Assembly: GCF_022921095.1 (NCBI RefSeq) | Contig: NZ_CP095053.1 | Coordinates: 1,964,501-2,028,500 of the forward strand | Length of the DNA stretch: 64,000 nt | Direction of reading: 5' to 3' | From: Hymenobacter aerilatus | GTDB taxonomy: Bacteria > Bacteroidota > Bacteroidia > Cytophagales > Hymenobacteraceae | In this document: piece by piece, positions 1 to 9,117 of the stretch | How positions within the stretch are numbered: position 1 is the stretch's first letter | Layout of the letters: each line of letters opens with the position of its first letter | Notes under the pieces: generated by a model | Database searches by the model: none | What the model saw: only the letters and a program-made list of their open reading frames with translations | Told to the model about the DNA's origin: nothing | Made by a program: the position numbers and the translations under genes

Positions 1-650
1 TACTCCAGCACCGCCCCAAGCAGATTGCCCAGCGTACTACGGAGCTGCTCACGCGCCTGCACCTGCCACCCGCGCAGTACGCTGGGCAGTACCCGCGCCA
101 GCTTTCGGGCGGGCAGCAGCAGCGCGTAGGCATTGCCCGCGCCCTGGCCGCCGATCCGCCCATTGTGCTCATGGATGAGCCCTTCGGCGCCCTCGACCCT
201 ATCACCCGCGCCGCCATCCGGCAGGATTTTCGGGAGCTGGATGAGCTACGCCGCAAAACCATTGTGCTCGTAACCCACGACGTACAGGAAGCCTTCGAGT
301 TGGCCGACCGTATAGCCCTGCTCAACCAAGGGCAGATTCAGCAGATGGGTACGCCGCGGGAGCTACTGTTCCATCCAGCCAATGACTTCGTGCGCCAGTT
401 TTTCGCCGCCGAGCGCCTGGCTTTGCAGCTACGCGTGCTGCAACTGGCCGATGTGTTGCCGTTTCTGCCAATGTTTCCGGAAACACTGAATGCGCCTACC
501 CTACCTGTTTCCGCTCCGGTGCAGGAGGCTCTGGAGTTGCTTAGCGGCGCGCCCGGCAGCCAGCTACGCATTGCCGAGACGAGTACGGCGGTAGATTTGG
601 CGGGACTGATGGCGGGATTTGAACGGGCCTTGGCAGCGGCGGCGGCCTAA
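1..650 (+). CDS. Osmolyte-type ABC transporter ATP-binding subunit, 3' part
   Basis: Nucleotide-binding subunit of an importer, probably for quaternary amines (OpuA/OpuC/ProV class), acting at the inner face of the cytoplasmic membrane. The start lies outside the window; the frame is open from base 3. Seen directly: the signature LSGGQQQR at bases 102-125, Walker B IVLMDEP followed by the D-loop GALD, and the switch histidine in LVTHD. A tail of about 80 residues follows the ATPase core, and I recognise no CBS domains in it. The substrate class is inferred from the permease/binding-protein fusion at 1276, its likely partner. The ATPase call is secure; the substrate is not. Confidence 0.93.
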   Translation, partial: LQHRPKQIAQRTTELLTRLHLPPAQYAGQYPRQLSGGQQQRVGIARALAADPPIVLMDEPFGALDPITRAAIRQDFRELDELRRKTIVLVTHDVQEAFELADRIALLNQGQIQQMGTPRELLFHPANDFVRQFFAAERLALQLRVLQLADVLPFLPMFPETLNAPTLPVSAPVQEALELLSGAPGSQLRIAETSTAVDLAGLMAGFERALAAAAA

Positions 651-711
651 CTTAGGTTGCTAAAATATTTAGTGCGCTGTACCTTAGCTAAAAATACTTA
701 CTTGTTTCCGT

Positions 712-1170
712 ATGGCCACCCGTAAGAAAAGCCCTACCACCTTCGTACCCGATGCCCCCCACGCAACGGATTCAGATGCTACGGAAGTGCTAGATATAGA
801 TACAGAACTAGCGCCCGCACCTACCTCCGACCTCGATGCCTCGCTGTGTGCCACGTGCGGAGAGCCGCTGGTCTGGCACGAAGAAGCGTGCAGCGCGACT
901 GCTCCCGCCGCAGCTCCCGAGAGTCGGCCTACCCGCTTCACCCTGGACGCCCCGCCGGAAGCCGACCCCGGCCTGACGCCACGCCCGTTTGCCTATGCGC
1001 TGGGCCAAACCGTGCAGCCTACCCCCGACGCGCCCGTGCACACCATCGTCTGGCGTGGCCAGGTGAAAGCCCGGCACCCGCGCCTGGGACTAATCCACCG
1101 CGTAAACGTCTACCGGCTCGACAACGGCTATTGGGACTGTTACTACGAAACCGACCTGCGGGCCGCGTAA
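712..1170 (+). CDS. Uncharacterised small protein with a CxxC knuckle
   Basis: Not recognised. The 152-residue product has a low-complexity acidic N-terminal third rich in Ala, Pro, Asp and Thr. A short motif CATCGEPLVWHEEAC near residues 46-60 could bind zinc. The last 45 residues are ordered and rich in aromatic residues (RVNVYRLDNGYWDCYYET). There is no signal peptide or membrane segment, so it is probably cytoplasmic. It sits between the ATPase and permease genes of one transporter, on the same strand, with about 60 bases before it and 105 after it. Codon use matches its neighbours. The start is the ATG at 712. A role in the transporter is possible but unsupported. Confidence 0.6.
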   Translation: MATRKKSPTTFVPDAPHATDSDATEVLDIDTELAPAPTSDLDASLCATCGEPLVWHEEACSATAPAAAPESRPTRFTLDAPPEADPGLTPRPFAYALGQTVQPTPDAPVHTIVWRGQVKARHPRLGLIHRVNVYRLDNGYWDCYYETDLRAA

Positions 1171-1275
1171 GTTGCCGTTTTTACGCCAAGTTGCCCCGCT
1201 ACGAGGCTATTTCTCGGAGCTACTGGTAGTCACCCGCTACCCTACCCGGCTTCCTTCATCACCTACAACAGCCCC

Positions 1276-2844
1276 GTGCATATCCTCTCCGACCTATTCT
1301 CCTTCTGGCACGAGCAGGCGGCCAAACTCGGCCAGCAGACCATCCAGCACATTGGCCTCACGGCGGCGGCGCTGCTGCTGGGCGTGCTGGTGGGCGTACC
1401 CGCGGGGCTGGCAGTGGCACGGCGGCCGCGGTGGGCGGGGCCGGTGCTGGGTTTTGCGGGCGTGTTGCAGACCATCCCGAGCATTGCGCTGCTGGGCTTT
1501 TTGATTCCGTTGATGGGCATTGGCTATAGGCCGGCCATCTTCGCGCTATTTTTGTACTCGTTGCTGCCCATTGTGCGCAACACGGTGGAGGGCGTGCGTG
1601 GTGTAGATGCCAGCGTGGTAGAAGCCGCCCGCGGGCTGGGCTTCACCAATTGGCAGATTCTGCGGCGCGTGGAGCTGCCGCTGGCCTTGCCCGTGCTGTT
1701 TGCAGGCATCCGAACGGCCACGGTGATAAACGTGGGCGTGGCCACGCTAGCGGCCTACGTGGCGGCGGGTGGTCTGGGCGAGTTCATCTTTGGTGGTATC
1801 GCGCTCAACAATCCAGTTATGATTCTGGCCGGCGCCATTCCGGCGGCTGGGTTGGCAGTGGCCTTTGATGTGGCACTGGCGGGTGTGCAGCGCCTTAGTG
1901 CCCGTCAGCTCACGCGGGTAGGCACGGCCCTGCTGGTGGCGTTGCCGCTGCTGGGTGGCCTCTACCTCCTACCCCGCGCCAGTGCCCGGCTGCGGGCTGG
2001 CTTCAGCCCCGAGTTTGTGGGGCGGGCCGATGGACTGCCGGGCTTGGCTACCACCTACGATTTGCACCCCAGCAACGTAATTCTGGCCCCGGCCCTGGTG
2101 TATGAAGCCGCCCGCGCCGGCGAAGTCGACCTCATCGACGGCTACTCCACCGACGGCCGCATCAAGGCCTACGACCTGCGCGTGCTCCACGACGACAAGC
2201 AGGCCTTTCCGCCCTACTACGCCGCGCCCGTAGTGCGCCCGCAAGTGCTAGCGGCCCACCCCGAGCTAGGGCCGGTGCTAGCCAAACTCACTGGCCAGAT
2301 CAACGATTCGGTGATGACCGACCTGAACTATCAGGTTGATTTCCTGCACAAAGAACCCCGCGCCGTGGCTGAAGCTTTCCTGCGGCAGCGTGGTCTGTGG
2401 GCGGCACCTCGCCCTACCCCTGCCACGGCACCTACCATTACGCTGGGCTCCAAGATTTTTGCCGAGCAGTACATTCTAGTCGAGCTATACGCGGCGCTCA
2501 TTCGGGCCAATACTAATTTGAACGTAGCCTCCAAAACCGGTTTGGGTGGTACCAGTATTTGCTTTGAAGCCTTGCGGCGCGGCGAAATTGACCTGTACCC
2601 TGAGTACACCGGCACGGGCCTGCTGGTACTGCTGCAACCCTCCGCCGCTGTGCTAGACTCGCTCGGTGGCAACCCGCAGGCTGTGTACGACTACGTGCAG
2701 CAAGGTTTCCGACGTCGCTACAACTTAGAGTGGCTGGCGCCGCTGGGCTTCAACAACGCCTATGCCCTACTCATGCGGCGCAAGCAGGCCACCGACTTAG
2801 GCATTGCCTCCATTTCGCAGTTGGGCGCCTACTTACGGCAGTAA
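1276..2844 (+). CDS. Osmolyte ABC transporter permease fused to a circularly permuted substrate-binding domain
   Basis: Membrane and ligand-binding parts of an OpuC/OsmF-type importer in one 522-residue chain; partner of the ATPase at 1-650. Residues 1-210 are a BPD permease with several membrane helices and an EAA loop near 114-135. A further helix near 216-233 leads into the binding domain. That domain is in swapped order. Residues about 240-374 match the usual C-terminal half (GYSTDGRIKAYDL, FPPYYAAPVV, LNYQVD). A Pro/Ala linker follows, and residues 387-522 match the usual N-terminal half (GSKIFAEQYILVE, GEIDLYPEYTGTGLL, GFNNAYALLMRR). The start is GTG at 1276; no better ATG precedes the first helix. 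Family sure; exact ligand unknown (betaine, choline or carnitine are candidates). Confidence 0.9.
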   Translation: MHILSDLFSFWHEQAAKLGQQTIQHIGLTAAALLLGVLVGVPAGLAVARRPRWAGPVLGFAGVLQTIPSIALLGFLIPLMGIGYRPAIFALFLYSLLPIVRNTVEGVRGVDASVVEAARGLGFTNWQILRRVELPLALPVLFAGIRTATVINVGVATLAAYVAAGGLGEFIFGGIALNNPVMILAGAIPAAGLAVAFDVALAGVQRLSARQLTRVGTALLVALPLLGGLYLLPRASARLRAGFSPEFVGRADGLPGLATTYDLHPSNVILAPALVYEAARAGEVDLIDGYSTDGRIKAYDLRVLHDDKQAFPPYYAAPVVRPQVLAAHPELGPVLAKLTGQINDSVMTDLNYQVDFLHKEPRAVAEAFLRQRGLWAAPRPTPATAPTITLGSKIFAEQYILVELYAALIRANTNLNVASKTGLGGTSICFEALRRGEIDLYPEYTGTGLLVLLQPSAAVLDSLGGNPQAVYDYVQQGFRRRYNLEWLAPLGFNNAYALLMRRKQATDLGIASISQLGAYLRQ

Positions 2845-2918
2845 GAGAACTATCAGCTCGCGGAGGCGTCAGCTTTGCGGTAACGCATTTCTTTTTATTT
2901 TACTGAAACAATGTTGCA

Positions 2919-2926
2919 TATATTTG
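2919..2926 (+). promoter_or_regulatory. Bacteroidota -7 promoter box TATATTTG
   Basis: An exact match to the TAnnTTTG -7 element used by the Bacteroidota housekeeping sigma factor, placed 35 bases before the ATG of the flavoprotein gene at 2962. No TTG -33 element is seen at the usual spacing, so the call rests on the -7 box and the AT-rich surroundings. Confidence 0.5.
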
Positions 2927-2961
2927 TTGTATAGTTATTCACTCCCCTCTTATTTTTCGTT

Positions 2962-3870
2962 ATGTCTTCTGACACGCTTTTTGATGCACTAATTGTTGGT
3001 GGCAGCGTAGCCGGTCTCAGTGCCGCGCTGATGCTGGGCCGTTCACGTCGCCGCGTGCTGGTACTGGATGCCGGCCGCCCGGCAAATCGGCAGACGCCCC
3101 ACTCCCACAGCTTTTTCACCCGCGACGGGGCTACCCCGCAGCAGCTGCTTGCCATTGCCCGCGAGCAACTCCTACCCTACACCACTGTACAGCTTCGCAC
3201 GGCTACTGTCACGCACATCACCCCTGATGGCCCCTATTTCAGCCTGAGCACTGAGGATGGGCAGACTTTCCAGGGACGTAAGCTTCTGCTTGCCACAGGC
3301 ATCCGCGACGAAATGCCCGCACTACCGGGCTTTGCTGACTGCTGGGGCATCTCGGTGCTACACTGCCCCTATTGCCACGGCTACGAGGTACATAATCAAC
3401 CGCTGGGCGTGCTCGGAAACGGCGACATGGGCTTTCATTTTGCCCGTATGATTCAGCATTGGTCCGCTGATCTACGCGTGTTCACCAATGGACCTTCTAC
3501 TTTCACTGTAGAGCAGGCCCAGCAGTTGCAAGCGCATGCTGTCCGCATTATCGAAACACCCTTAGCGGCGCTGGAGCACGAGGCGGGTCAGCTGCGCTAC
3601 CTGCGCTTGACTACCGGTGAACAGGTGCCACTTACGGCCTTGTTTGCCCACGTGCCTTTTTCGCTGCCGCTCGATTTCAATGCACAACTTGGTTGCGAAC
3701 TCACGGAGAACGGGCACCTGCGCACGAATGAGATGGGCGCTACTACGGTGCCCGGCGTATTTGCGGCGGGCGACCTTACCACGCCGATGCGGCAGATATC
3801 CGTTGCCAGCGCTCAGGGTGGCATGACAGGTGGTGCTCTAGACCGGGAACTGATAGCGGCAGATTTCTAA
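2962..3870 (+). CDS. Thioredoxin reductase-like NAD(P)/FAD-dependent oxidoreductase
   Basis: A 302-residue cytoplasmic flavoprotein, the usual length for the thioredoxin-reductase-like family. The N-terminal FAD-binding Rossmann motif is GGSVAGLSAAL, ending in the acidic VLDAG strand. The redox motif CPYCHGYEV lies near residues 135-143, where thioredoxin reductases carry CxxC. The second nucleotide-binding segment is GVLGNGDMGFHFA. The C-terminal FAD motif is GVFAAGDLT. It probably passes electrons from NAD(P)H to a small disulfide or flavin partner. No thioredoxin gene is adjacent, so the partner is unknown. It is a single gene with its own promoter box at 2919. Confidence 0.88.
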   Translation: MSSDTLFDALIVGGSVAGLSAALMLGRSRRRVLVLDAGRPANRQTPHSHSFFTRDGATPQQLLAIAREQLLPYTTVQLRTATVTHITPDGPYFSLSTEDGQTFQGRKLLLATGIRDEMPALPGFADCWGISVLHCPYCHGYEVHNQPLGVLGNGDMGFHFARMIQHWSADLRVFTNGPSTFTVEQAQQLQAHAVRIIETPLAALEHEAGQLRYLRLTTGEQVPLTALFAHVPFSLPLDFNAQLGCELTENGHLRTNEMGATTVPGVFAAGDLTTPMRQISVASAQGGMTGGALDRELIAADF

Positions 3871-3961
3871 CGCTGCTTCTTTGCGGCAGCCAACACGAGG
3901 TGGTAGTGGTCAACTTTCCTTAGCGTAGCCAGTATCACTACCATACTCACTGGCTACGCAT

Positions 3962-5095
3962 ATGCTCGATTTTATCCGCAACACGTTTCAGGCGCCGCCG
4001 TCGGCTCCACGCGCATCTTCCCTTGCCCCCGACCATACAAAAGGCCCGTTTGAGCCTAAGCAGCAGTCTGATAGCTTTATGACGCGGGTGCTGCTAGTGG
4101 TGGGCACGGTACTGTGCGTGGGGCTGCTGCTGTGGTTTCTGTGGGCCAGCATGTCTATCCTGCTGCTGGGCTTCGGCTCGGTACTGTTTGCGGTGCTACT
4201 GCGGGCCATCGGCCGCTTGTTTTGCCGTATTTCCGATAAAATTCCGCAGAAATTGGCCGTTACACTGGCCTTGCTACTCATCATCGGGCTTATTGCCGGG
4301 TTTGTATTGTTGGCGGCACCACGTATTTCGGCGCAGGCCAGTACGCTGTCGTCCGATCTGCCAACAGCCATCAATAAACTGGAAAGTCAACTGGACCAGA
4401 CGCAATGGGGGCACTACATCATTGATAAGATTCGCTCCGATGCGTCGGCGCCCAATCTCAGCCGCATGACGGGCTATGTGGGCAGCTTTCTGGGCATTGT
4501 GGCCAACACCGTGGTACTACTGATTGCGGGCTTCTTTCTGGCCCTCGATCCGGGTTTGTACGTCAACGGCTTCACGCGCTTGTTTCCTGTAGCCCGCCGG
4601 CAGCGTGCCCGCGAGGTGGTAGGCCGTGTGGTAGCGCAGTTGGAAGGCTGGCTGTTGGGGCAATTTATTGCCATGCTGGCCGTAGGCATTCTCACTTGGG
4701 CGGGCCTGATGCTGCTGGGCATTCCGCTGGCGCTGGTGCTGGGCGTGCTGGCCTTTATATTGGACTTTGTGCCCTTTATCGGCCCCATTGTGGCGGCCGT
4801 GCCGGGGGTGCTGCTAGCAGTACTGCAAGGCCCCGAGATGATGCTGTATGTGGGCCTGATCTACCTGGGCGTGCAGCAAATAGAAAGCTACGTAGTGGTA
4901 CCGCTGGTGCAGCAGCGCACCGTATCGGTGCCGCCGGTGCTAGTGCTGCTAGGCGCGCTGTTGGGCGGTGTGCTGGGTGGCTTGCCCGGTACCATCATTG
5001 CCATGCCTGCTCTCGTCACATTCATGACTTTAGTTCAAGAACTCTACATCAAGGATGCCCTGGGCGACCATTCATCAACAGATGAAAGCAAATAG
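3962..5095 (+). CDS. AI-2E family transporter (PF01594)
   Basis: A 377-residue inner-membrane protein of the PF01594 family, whose members export small molecules or exchange ions. A hydrophilic N-terminal segment of about 35 residues precedes the first helix pair (LLVVGTVLCVGLLLWFLW). A soluble stretch near residues 130-170 follows. The C-terminal helices carry the family-typical segments FIGPIVAAVPGVLLA and GVQQIESYVVVPLV, then LPGTIIAMPALV. The start is the ATG at 3962, 91 bases after the flavoprotein gene. The family name reflects one early report; autoinducer transport should not be assumed here. Confidence 0.9.
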   Translation: MLDFIRNTFQAPPSAPRASSLAPDHTKGPFEPKQQSDSFMTRVLLVVGTVLCVGLLLWFLWASMSILLLGFGSVLFAVLLRAIGRLFCRISDKIPQKLAVTLALLLIIGLIAGFVLLAAPRISAQASTLSSDLPTAINKLESQLDQTQWGHYIIDKIRSDASAPNLSRMTGYVGSFLGIVANTVVLLIAGFFLALDPGLYVNGFTRLFPVARRQRAREVVGRVVAQLEGWLLGQFIAMLAVGILTWAGLMLLGIPLALVLGVLAFILDFVPFIGPIVAAVPGVLLAVLQGPEMMLYVGLIYLGVQQIESYVVVPLVQQRTVSVPPVLVLLGALLGGVLGGLPGTIIAMPALVTFMTLVQELYIKDALGDHSSTDESK

Positions 5096-5152
5096 CCCCA
5101 GCCGAGGCCGCTTCTACAGAGCGTCGGTTGGGGTTACGGGCAGTCTTAACTG

Positions 5153-6562
5153 CTACTCCTTGATCAGCTTTTGCTGCGTTACGCGTCCATCCGTCAGCAC
5201 TTGCAGGAGGTAGAGCCCCGGTTGCAGGGCCGGGAGGTTACGCAATATGCAGGCGGCTTCGGCTAGCTCATCGGGCGTGAAGACGTGTTGGTAGACCTGT
5301 CGCCCGTCGGCGGACAGTAAGCAGACATGGCCGGCGGTGGCTGTGGTGGGCAGTTGCAGCCGCAGCGTTTCGCGGAAGGGATTGGGAGCGGCTTGGATCT
5401 GGCTACTCATATTTTGCATGGCCACAGCCGTTACCGGCGAGTAGGCGCTGGCGCCGTCGCGGTCGAGCTGGTGCAGGCGATAGTACACCACATCCGCCGC
5501 GGTAGGGCGGTGCAGGTAGGAATAGCTGGTGCCGGTGGTTTTGGTGCCGGCGGCCGCTACGCGCCCTACTGGCACAAAGGTGCGGCCATCGGTACTGGTT
5601 TCCACCACGAAAGCGGCCGAGTTTTGCTCGCTGGCCGTGTGCCATTGCAAGCGCACGGCCCCGTTGCCCTCTACGCTACCCTGAAAGGAGGTAAGCTGCA
5701 CGGGCAACACCTTCACTGAGCGGCTATTGTAGGCCACAAACGCCACGTCACTATCACCCGACAACCGGATTTTGAACTTGGCTATGGCACTGTAGTTATC
5801 CTTCGTGATGCCGAACCTGCTGAGCTCGGCGCTCCAGAGCCGGATGGGACGGTCCGTTTTGGTGAAGCCTAGCAGCAGCGTCCGGGGATTTTGAGAAGCT
5901 TCGTAAAAATCTGCTACCCAATTTCCTACCGCCGGAAAACCTGTATTGTAGGTTACATCCACCGTATTGCCAATCAGCACGTCGTTGGCATCGTAGAAGC
6001 CGTAGGTGTCCGCCAGGTTGGCGTTTGGCGAAGCAATCTGCGTAACCAGAATATCCGGTATGCCATCATTCAGGGCAGCTAGCTGCACTTCGCGCACGAC
6101 GAAGTCAATATTTCCAGCGGGCAGGTTGGCAATACCCGTTCCGATATCCAGGCCATTTGGCCCGTCGGTGAGGTAGGAGGCCAGCGCATCGCTGGGGGGC
6201 GGGTTGCTGGGGCCGTTGTCTACCCCGTCATATAGCTGCCCCAGGCCTACTTTGGTGTTGCTGGTGGGGTTGCCAATGGCTACAACGGGCAATGCCTGAA
6301 ACTGAGCGGAGGTGATTTCCAGGCCCCTATCGCGCAACAGCTGGTCGTTGACGCCCGTGGAGTAGCGCACACCATTGGCCGTGAACGACAGCAGGTAGTG
6401 GGAGTTTTCGGGTTTAGTCGGATTGATAGCCCCAACCCCACTTTGCCAGAAACCATCATACGTTGTTACGATTTCTGTTACGTAGTTGATGCTGGTTGTT
6501 TGAGCCGCCGCCGGCATGGCACACATTCCCAGCAGAACACTTATCGTAAATAGTTTAGTCAT
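5153..6562 (-). CDS. Secreted protein with T9SS type A sorting domain
   Basis: Exported protein of about 469 residues. The ATG at 6562 is chosen because it opens a clean signal peptide (MTKLFTISVLLGMCAMPAAA, cut before Q); the longer frame would begin at a TTG. The middle region is not recognised. It is followed by a fibronectin-like part (VQLTSFQGSVEGNGAVRLQW, ASEQNSAAFVVE) typical of T9SS cargo. The last 75 residues form the type A sorting domain: AAPNPF, then LYLLQVLTDG and a terminal KLIKE. The protein should cross the outer membrane through the type IX system, whose regulator porX is at 56599. The function of the cargo is unknown. Confidence 0.88.
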   Translation of the reverse strand: MTKLFTISVLLGMCAMPAAAQTTSINYVTEIVTTYDGFWQSGVGAINPTKPENSHYLLSFTANGVRYSTGVNDQLLRDRGLEITSAQFQALPVVAIGNPTSNTKVGLGQLYDGVDNGPSNPPPSDALASYLTDGPNGLDIGTGIANLPAGNIDFVVREVQLAALNDGIPDILVTQIASPNANLADTYGFYDANDVLIGNTVDVTYNTGFPAVGNWVADFYEASQNPRTLLLGFTKTDRPIRLWSAELSRFGITKDNYSAIAKFKIRLSGDSDVAFVAYNSRSVKVLPVQLTSFQGSVEGNGAVRLQWHTASEQNSAAFVVETSTDGRTFVPVGRVAAAGTKTTGTSYSYLHRPTAADVVYYRLHQLDRDGASAYSPVTAVAMQNMSSQIQAAPNPFRETLRLQLPTTATAGHVCLLSADGRQVYQHVFTPDELAEAACILRNLPALQPGLYLLQVLTDGRVTQQKLIKE

Positions 6563-6906
6563 GTAATTTGTAGGTTCGTACGAAGGCAAACGGCGCCGCC
6601 CTCGCTTCTTTTATTCTTTCTTAAATACAAATCGAGCCCTGCATCTCCACACCAAAAAATCGGCTTTATCTATTTGAGACAAAGGTAGAGAGGGTGCTTA
6701 TTTTTATACATATAAAAAATATGATATATTCAACATCCTAACGACATTTGAGTAAGTTTATCCTTTTAGAAAACTTCTTTTTCCAGATTTGGTACTATTT
6801 GACTCACGTGGGGCTGCTGCTCGTCTCTTGCGCTTCATCTTTCCTTCAGGCAGTCTTGTGTAGGTTGCCAGCCTGAACTTCCCTCTTACCTGTCTGCCTG
6901 TATCCT
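6563..6906. other. Divergent intergenic region, AT-rich
   Basis: 344 bases between the T9SS cargo gene (leftward) and the response regulator gene (rightward). It holds one good leftward promoter box at 6680 and a very AT-rich stretch near 6700-6780. No convincing rightward -7 box and no open frame were seen. Confidence 0.6.
6680..6687 (-). promoter_or_regulatory. Bacteroidota -7 promoter box TACCTTTG
   Basis: On the minus strand this reads TACCTTTG, an exact TAnnTTTG match. It lies about 115 bases upstream of the ATG at 6562 of the T9SS cargo gene, which implies a leader of about 110 nt. No -33 TTG is visible at the normal distance. Confidence 0.45.
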
Positions 6907-7593
6907 ATGTATGTCCTGATTGTTGAAGACGAAAAAAGCCTGCACCAGGAGGTGCGTCAGTTCCTGACGCAGTCGCAGTATATCTGCGACTCGGCCCGCA
7001 CCTATGCCGAGGCTTCGGAGAAGATTTTTGTAAACAGCTACGATTTTATACTGCTCGACCTGGGCCTACCCGGCGGCGACGGCCTGGACTTGCTGCGCGA
7101 GGCCAAGGAAAACGAAAACCAGGAGGCGGCCTTCATCATCCTCACGGCCCGCGGCGCCATCGACGACCGAATTAAAGGCCTCGACCTGGGCGCCGACGAC
7201 TACCTACCCAAGCCGTTCTCCCTGATGGAGTTGCAGAGCCGAATGCAGGCTATCACGCGGCGCAAGTTTGGGCTGAAGCGTCAGGAAGTGGATTTTGGCA
7301 ACGGTTTTCACCTGGATGTGACGGGGCGCACGCTGCACTACCAGGGCCAGGAGGTGACGCTTACCAAGAAGGAGTTCGACCTGCTGCACTACCTACTGCT
7401 GCACAAAAACCGCGTGCTCACGCGCTTGCAGCTAGGCGAACACCTATGGGGTAACGTGCTGGAAGACGATTCCGACTCCAACTACATCGATGTGCACATC
7501 AAGAACGTCCGCAAAAAGCTCGGCCAGTTCGCCCCCACTGATTTTCTGGAAACCGTGCGCGGTATCGGCTACCGCATCACAGAGGGAGGTTAA
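6907..7593 (+). CDS. OmpR-family response regulator
   Basis: DNA-binding response regulator of 228 residues, partner of the kinase at 7732. The receiver domain (about residues 1-115) shows the acidic pair ED at 7-9, the phospho-acceptor Asp51 in LLDLGLPG, the Thr of ILTARG and the Lys of PKPFS. The C-terminal winged helix (about 130-226) has the TLTKKEFDLLHYLL segment and the recognition part SNYIDVHIKNVRKKL. Phosphorylation should drive dimerisation and binding to direct repeats. The pair is interrupted by a palindromic repeat at 7611-7706, which may lower expression of the kinase relative to this gene. Confidence 0.95.
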   Translation: MYVLIVEDEKSLHQEVRQFLTQSQYICDSARTYAEASEKIFVNSYDFILLDLGLPGGDGLDLLREAKENENQEAAFIILTARGAIDDRIKGLDLGADDYLPKPFSLMELQSRMQAITRRKFGLKRQEVDFGNGFHLDVTGRTLHYQGQEVTLTKKEFDLLHYLLLHKNRVLTRLQLGEHLWGNVLEDDSDSNYIDVHIKNVRKKLGQFAPTDFLETVRGIGYRITEGG

Positions 7594-7610
7594 ACATTAA
7601 ACAATGCTGT

Positions 7611-7706
7611 CATCCTGAGCAGCGGGAAGGACCTTATGCCTGCAGAACGACTAGCGTACCAACGACTCGTTCTGCGGGCATAAGGTCCTTCCCGCTGCTC
7701 AGGATG
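7611..7706. repeat. Dispersed palindromic element, copy A
   Basis: Long inverted repeat with arms starting CATCCTGAGCAGCGGGAAGG and ending in the complement, around a loop rich in AACGAC words. Its core, CATCCTGAGC followed by GAAGGACCTT, recurs in several other gaps of the window. In RNA it would fold into a hairpin of more than 30 bp. It lies inside a two-component operon. Confidence 0.9.
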
Positions 7707-7731
7707 CCAGGGTTTTAGCAATAGCAGGAAC

Positions 7732-9063
7732 ATGCGGTTAGAAGCAAAGCTGGTTTTATTTAATGCCCTCTCGAAGCTGCTGCTGGTCCTGCTGGGCGTG
7801 GTAGCCCTACCCCCTATCGTCAGCCGGGTGTCCATAGCCCACACCGACCAGCGCCTGCGCGAGAAACAAGGGGAGCTACTGGATCTGATCCGGCGCGACG
7901 GCATATCGGCCTTTGTGCGGCAGGAGCAGAACGCCGAGGCCTACGCCGATTATAACATCCTGAAACAAGAGTACATCAGCCTCACGCCCCTACCCGACAC
8001 TACCCCTGAGGAGCCCGTGCGGATGCTGGAGGAGCAGCGCCAGGTAGACAATGAGATTGAGGACTTTCGGATTCTGAGCCACGTGTTTCGGCGCGACGGG
8101 CGGGCCTATCGGCTGGAAATTGGGAGCAGTCTGGCTACGGTGGAATTGCTTACCTACACGCTGCGCCACCTGGCCTTATGGGTGCTGGTGATTGGGGCCC
8201 TGCTGACGGTGTTTACCGACGCGGCGTTTGCGCACTACCTGCTGCGGCCTTTAGGTAGGCTGATTGCCCAGAAGCTACAGGCTGTGAACCACCCCTCAGC
8301 TTTTCCGTTTGAGCCGCTGGCTACCACTACCGCCGACTTCCGCCGACTCGACGACAGCCTCAACGGCATGATGCACAAGATACAGGGGGCCTTTGCCAAG
8401 GAGCGGGAGTTTATGTCGAACGTGTCGCATGAGCTGCTGACGCCGGTGAGCATCCTGCAAACGCGCTTCGAGAACATGCTCCAAGACCCGCGCTTGAGCC
8501 ATGCCCACTCGCTAAAACTGGTGGAGTCGCAGAAAACGCTCTACCGCCTGCGCAACACGGTGAAGACGCTGCTGCTTATCGCCAACATCGAAAACGAGCA
8601 GTACCTCCGCAACGAAACCGTATCGCTGGCCACCGTGCTGGCCGACGTGACCAACGAGTTGGAAGACCGCCTGGCCCAGCGCGAACTGAAGCTGCTGGTG
8701 GAGCTGCACCCCGATTACGTGCTCACTAACGCCAACCGCACGCTGCTGTTTACCCTGCTGTTCAATTTGCTCAGCAACGCCATCAAGTACAACCGCGAGG
8801 AGGGCAGCATTACCGTTACGGGCCAGCTTCTACCCAGTGGCGGCTACCGCCTGGGCGTGCACGACACCGGCCCCGGTATTGCGGCAGAGAATATTCCGCA
8901 TCTGTTCGACCGATTCCGGCGCTTTCACAAGGGCGCCGCGGCGCCGGAGGGCTACGGCTTGGGCCTGCCCATCGCCAAAACCATTGCCGATTTTCACGGT
9001 GCCGACCTACGGGTGGAGTCTACTGTGGGCAAGGGTACCACCTTTATTCTGGAATTTGCCTGA
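7732..9063 (+). CDS. Sensor histidine kinase
   Basis: Membrane kinase of 443 residues that should phosphorylate the regulator at 6907. An N-terminal helix (about 8-32) and a second one (about 145-170) flank a sensor segment of roughly 110 residues that is not recognised. Next come a linker, the H-box NVSHELLTPV with His233, the N-box NLLSNAIKYN, the G1 box HDTGPGIA, an F-box (LFDRFRRF) and the G2 box GYGLGLPIAK. The usual Pro in the H-box context (HELRTP) is kept, but Leu replaces Arg. The start is the ATG at 7732, shortly after palindromic element A. The signal sensed is unknown. Confidence 0.94.
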   Translation: MRLEAKLVLFNALSKLLLVLLGVVALPPIVSRVSIAHTDQRLREKQGELLDLIRRDGISAFVRQEQNAEAYADYNILKQEYISLTPLPDTTPEEPVRMLEEQRQVDNEIEDFRILSHVFRRDGRAYRLEIGSSLATVELLTYTLRHLALWVLVIGALLTVFTDAAFAHYLLRPLGRLIAQKLQAVNHPSAFPFEPLATTTADFRRLDDSLNGMMHKIQGAFAKEREFMSNVSHELLTPVSILQTRFENMLQDPRLSHAHSLKLVESQKTLYRLRNTVKTLLLIANIENEQYLRNETVSLATVLADVTNELEDRLAQRELKLLVELHPDYVLTNANRTLLFTLLFNLLSNAIKYNREEGSITVTGQLLPSGGYRLGVHDTGPGIAAENIPHLFDRFRRFHKGAAAPEGYGLGLPIAKTIADFHGADLRVESTVGKGTTFILEFA

Positions 9064-9117
9064 GGGTAGCCTATACCCACTTAGCACTGCTACGCGTGCA
9101 TCAACCGTTTCTACAAA

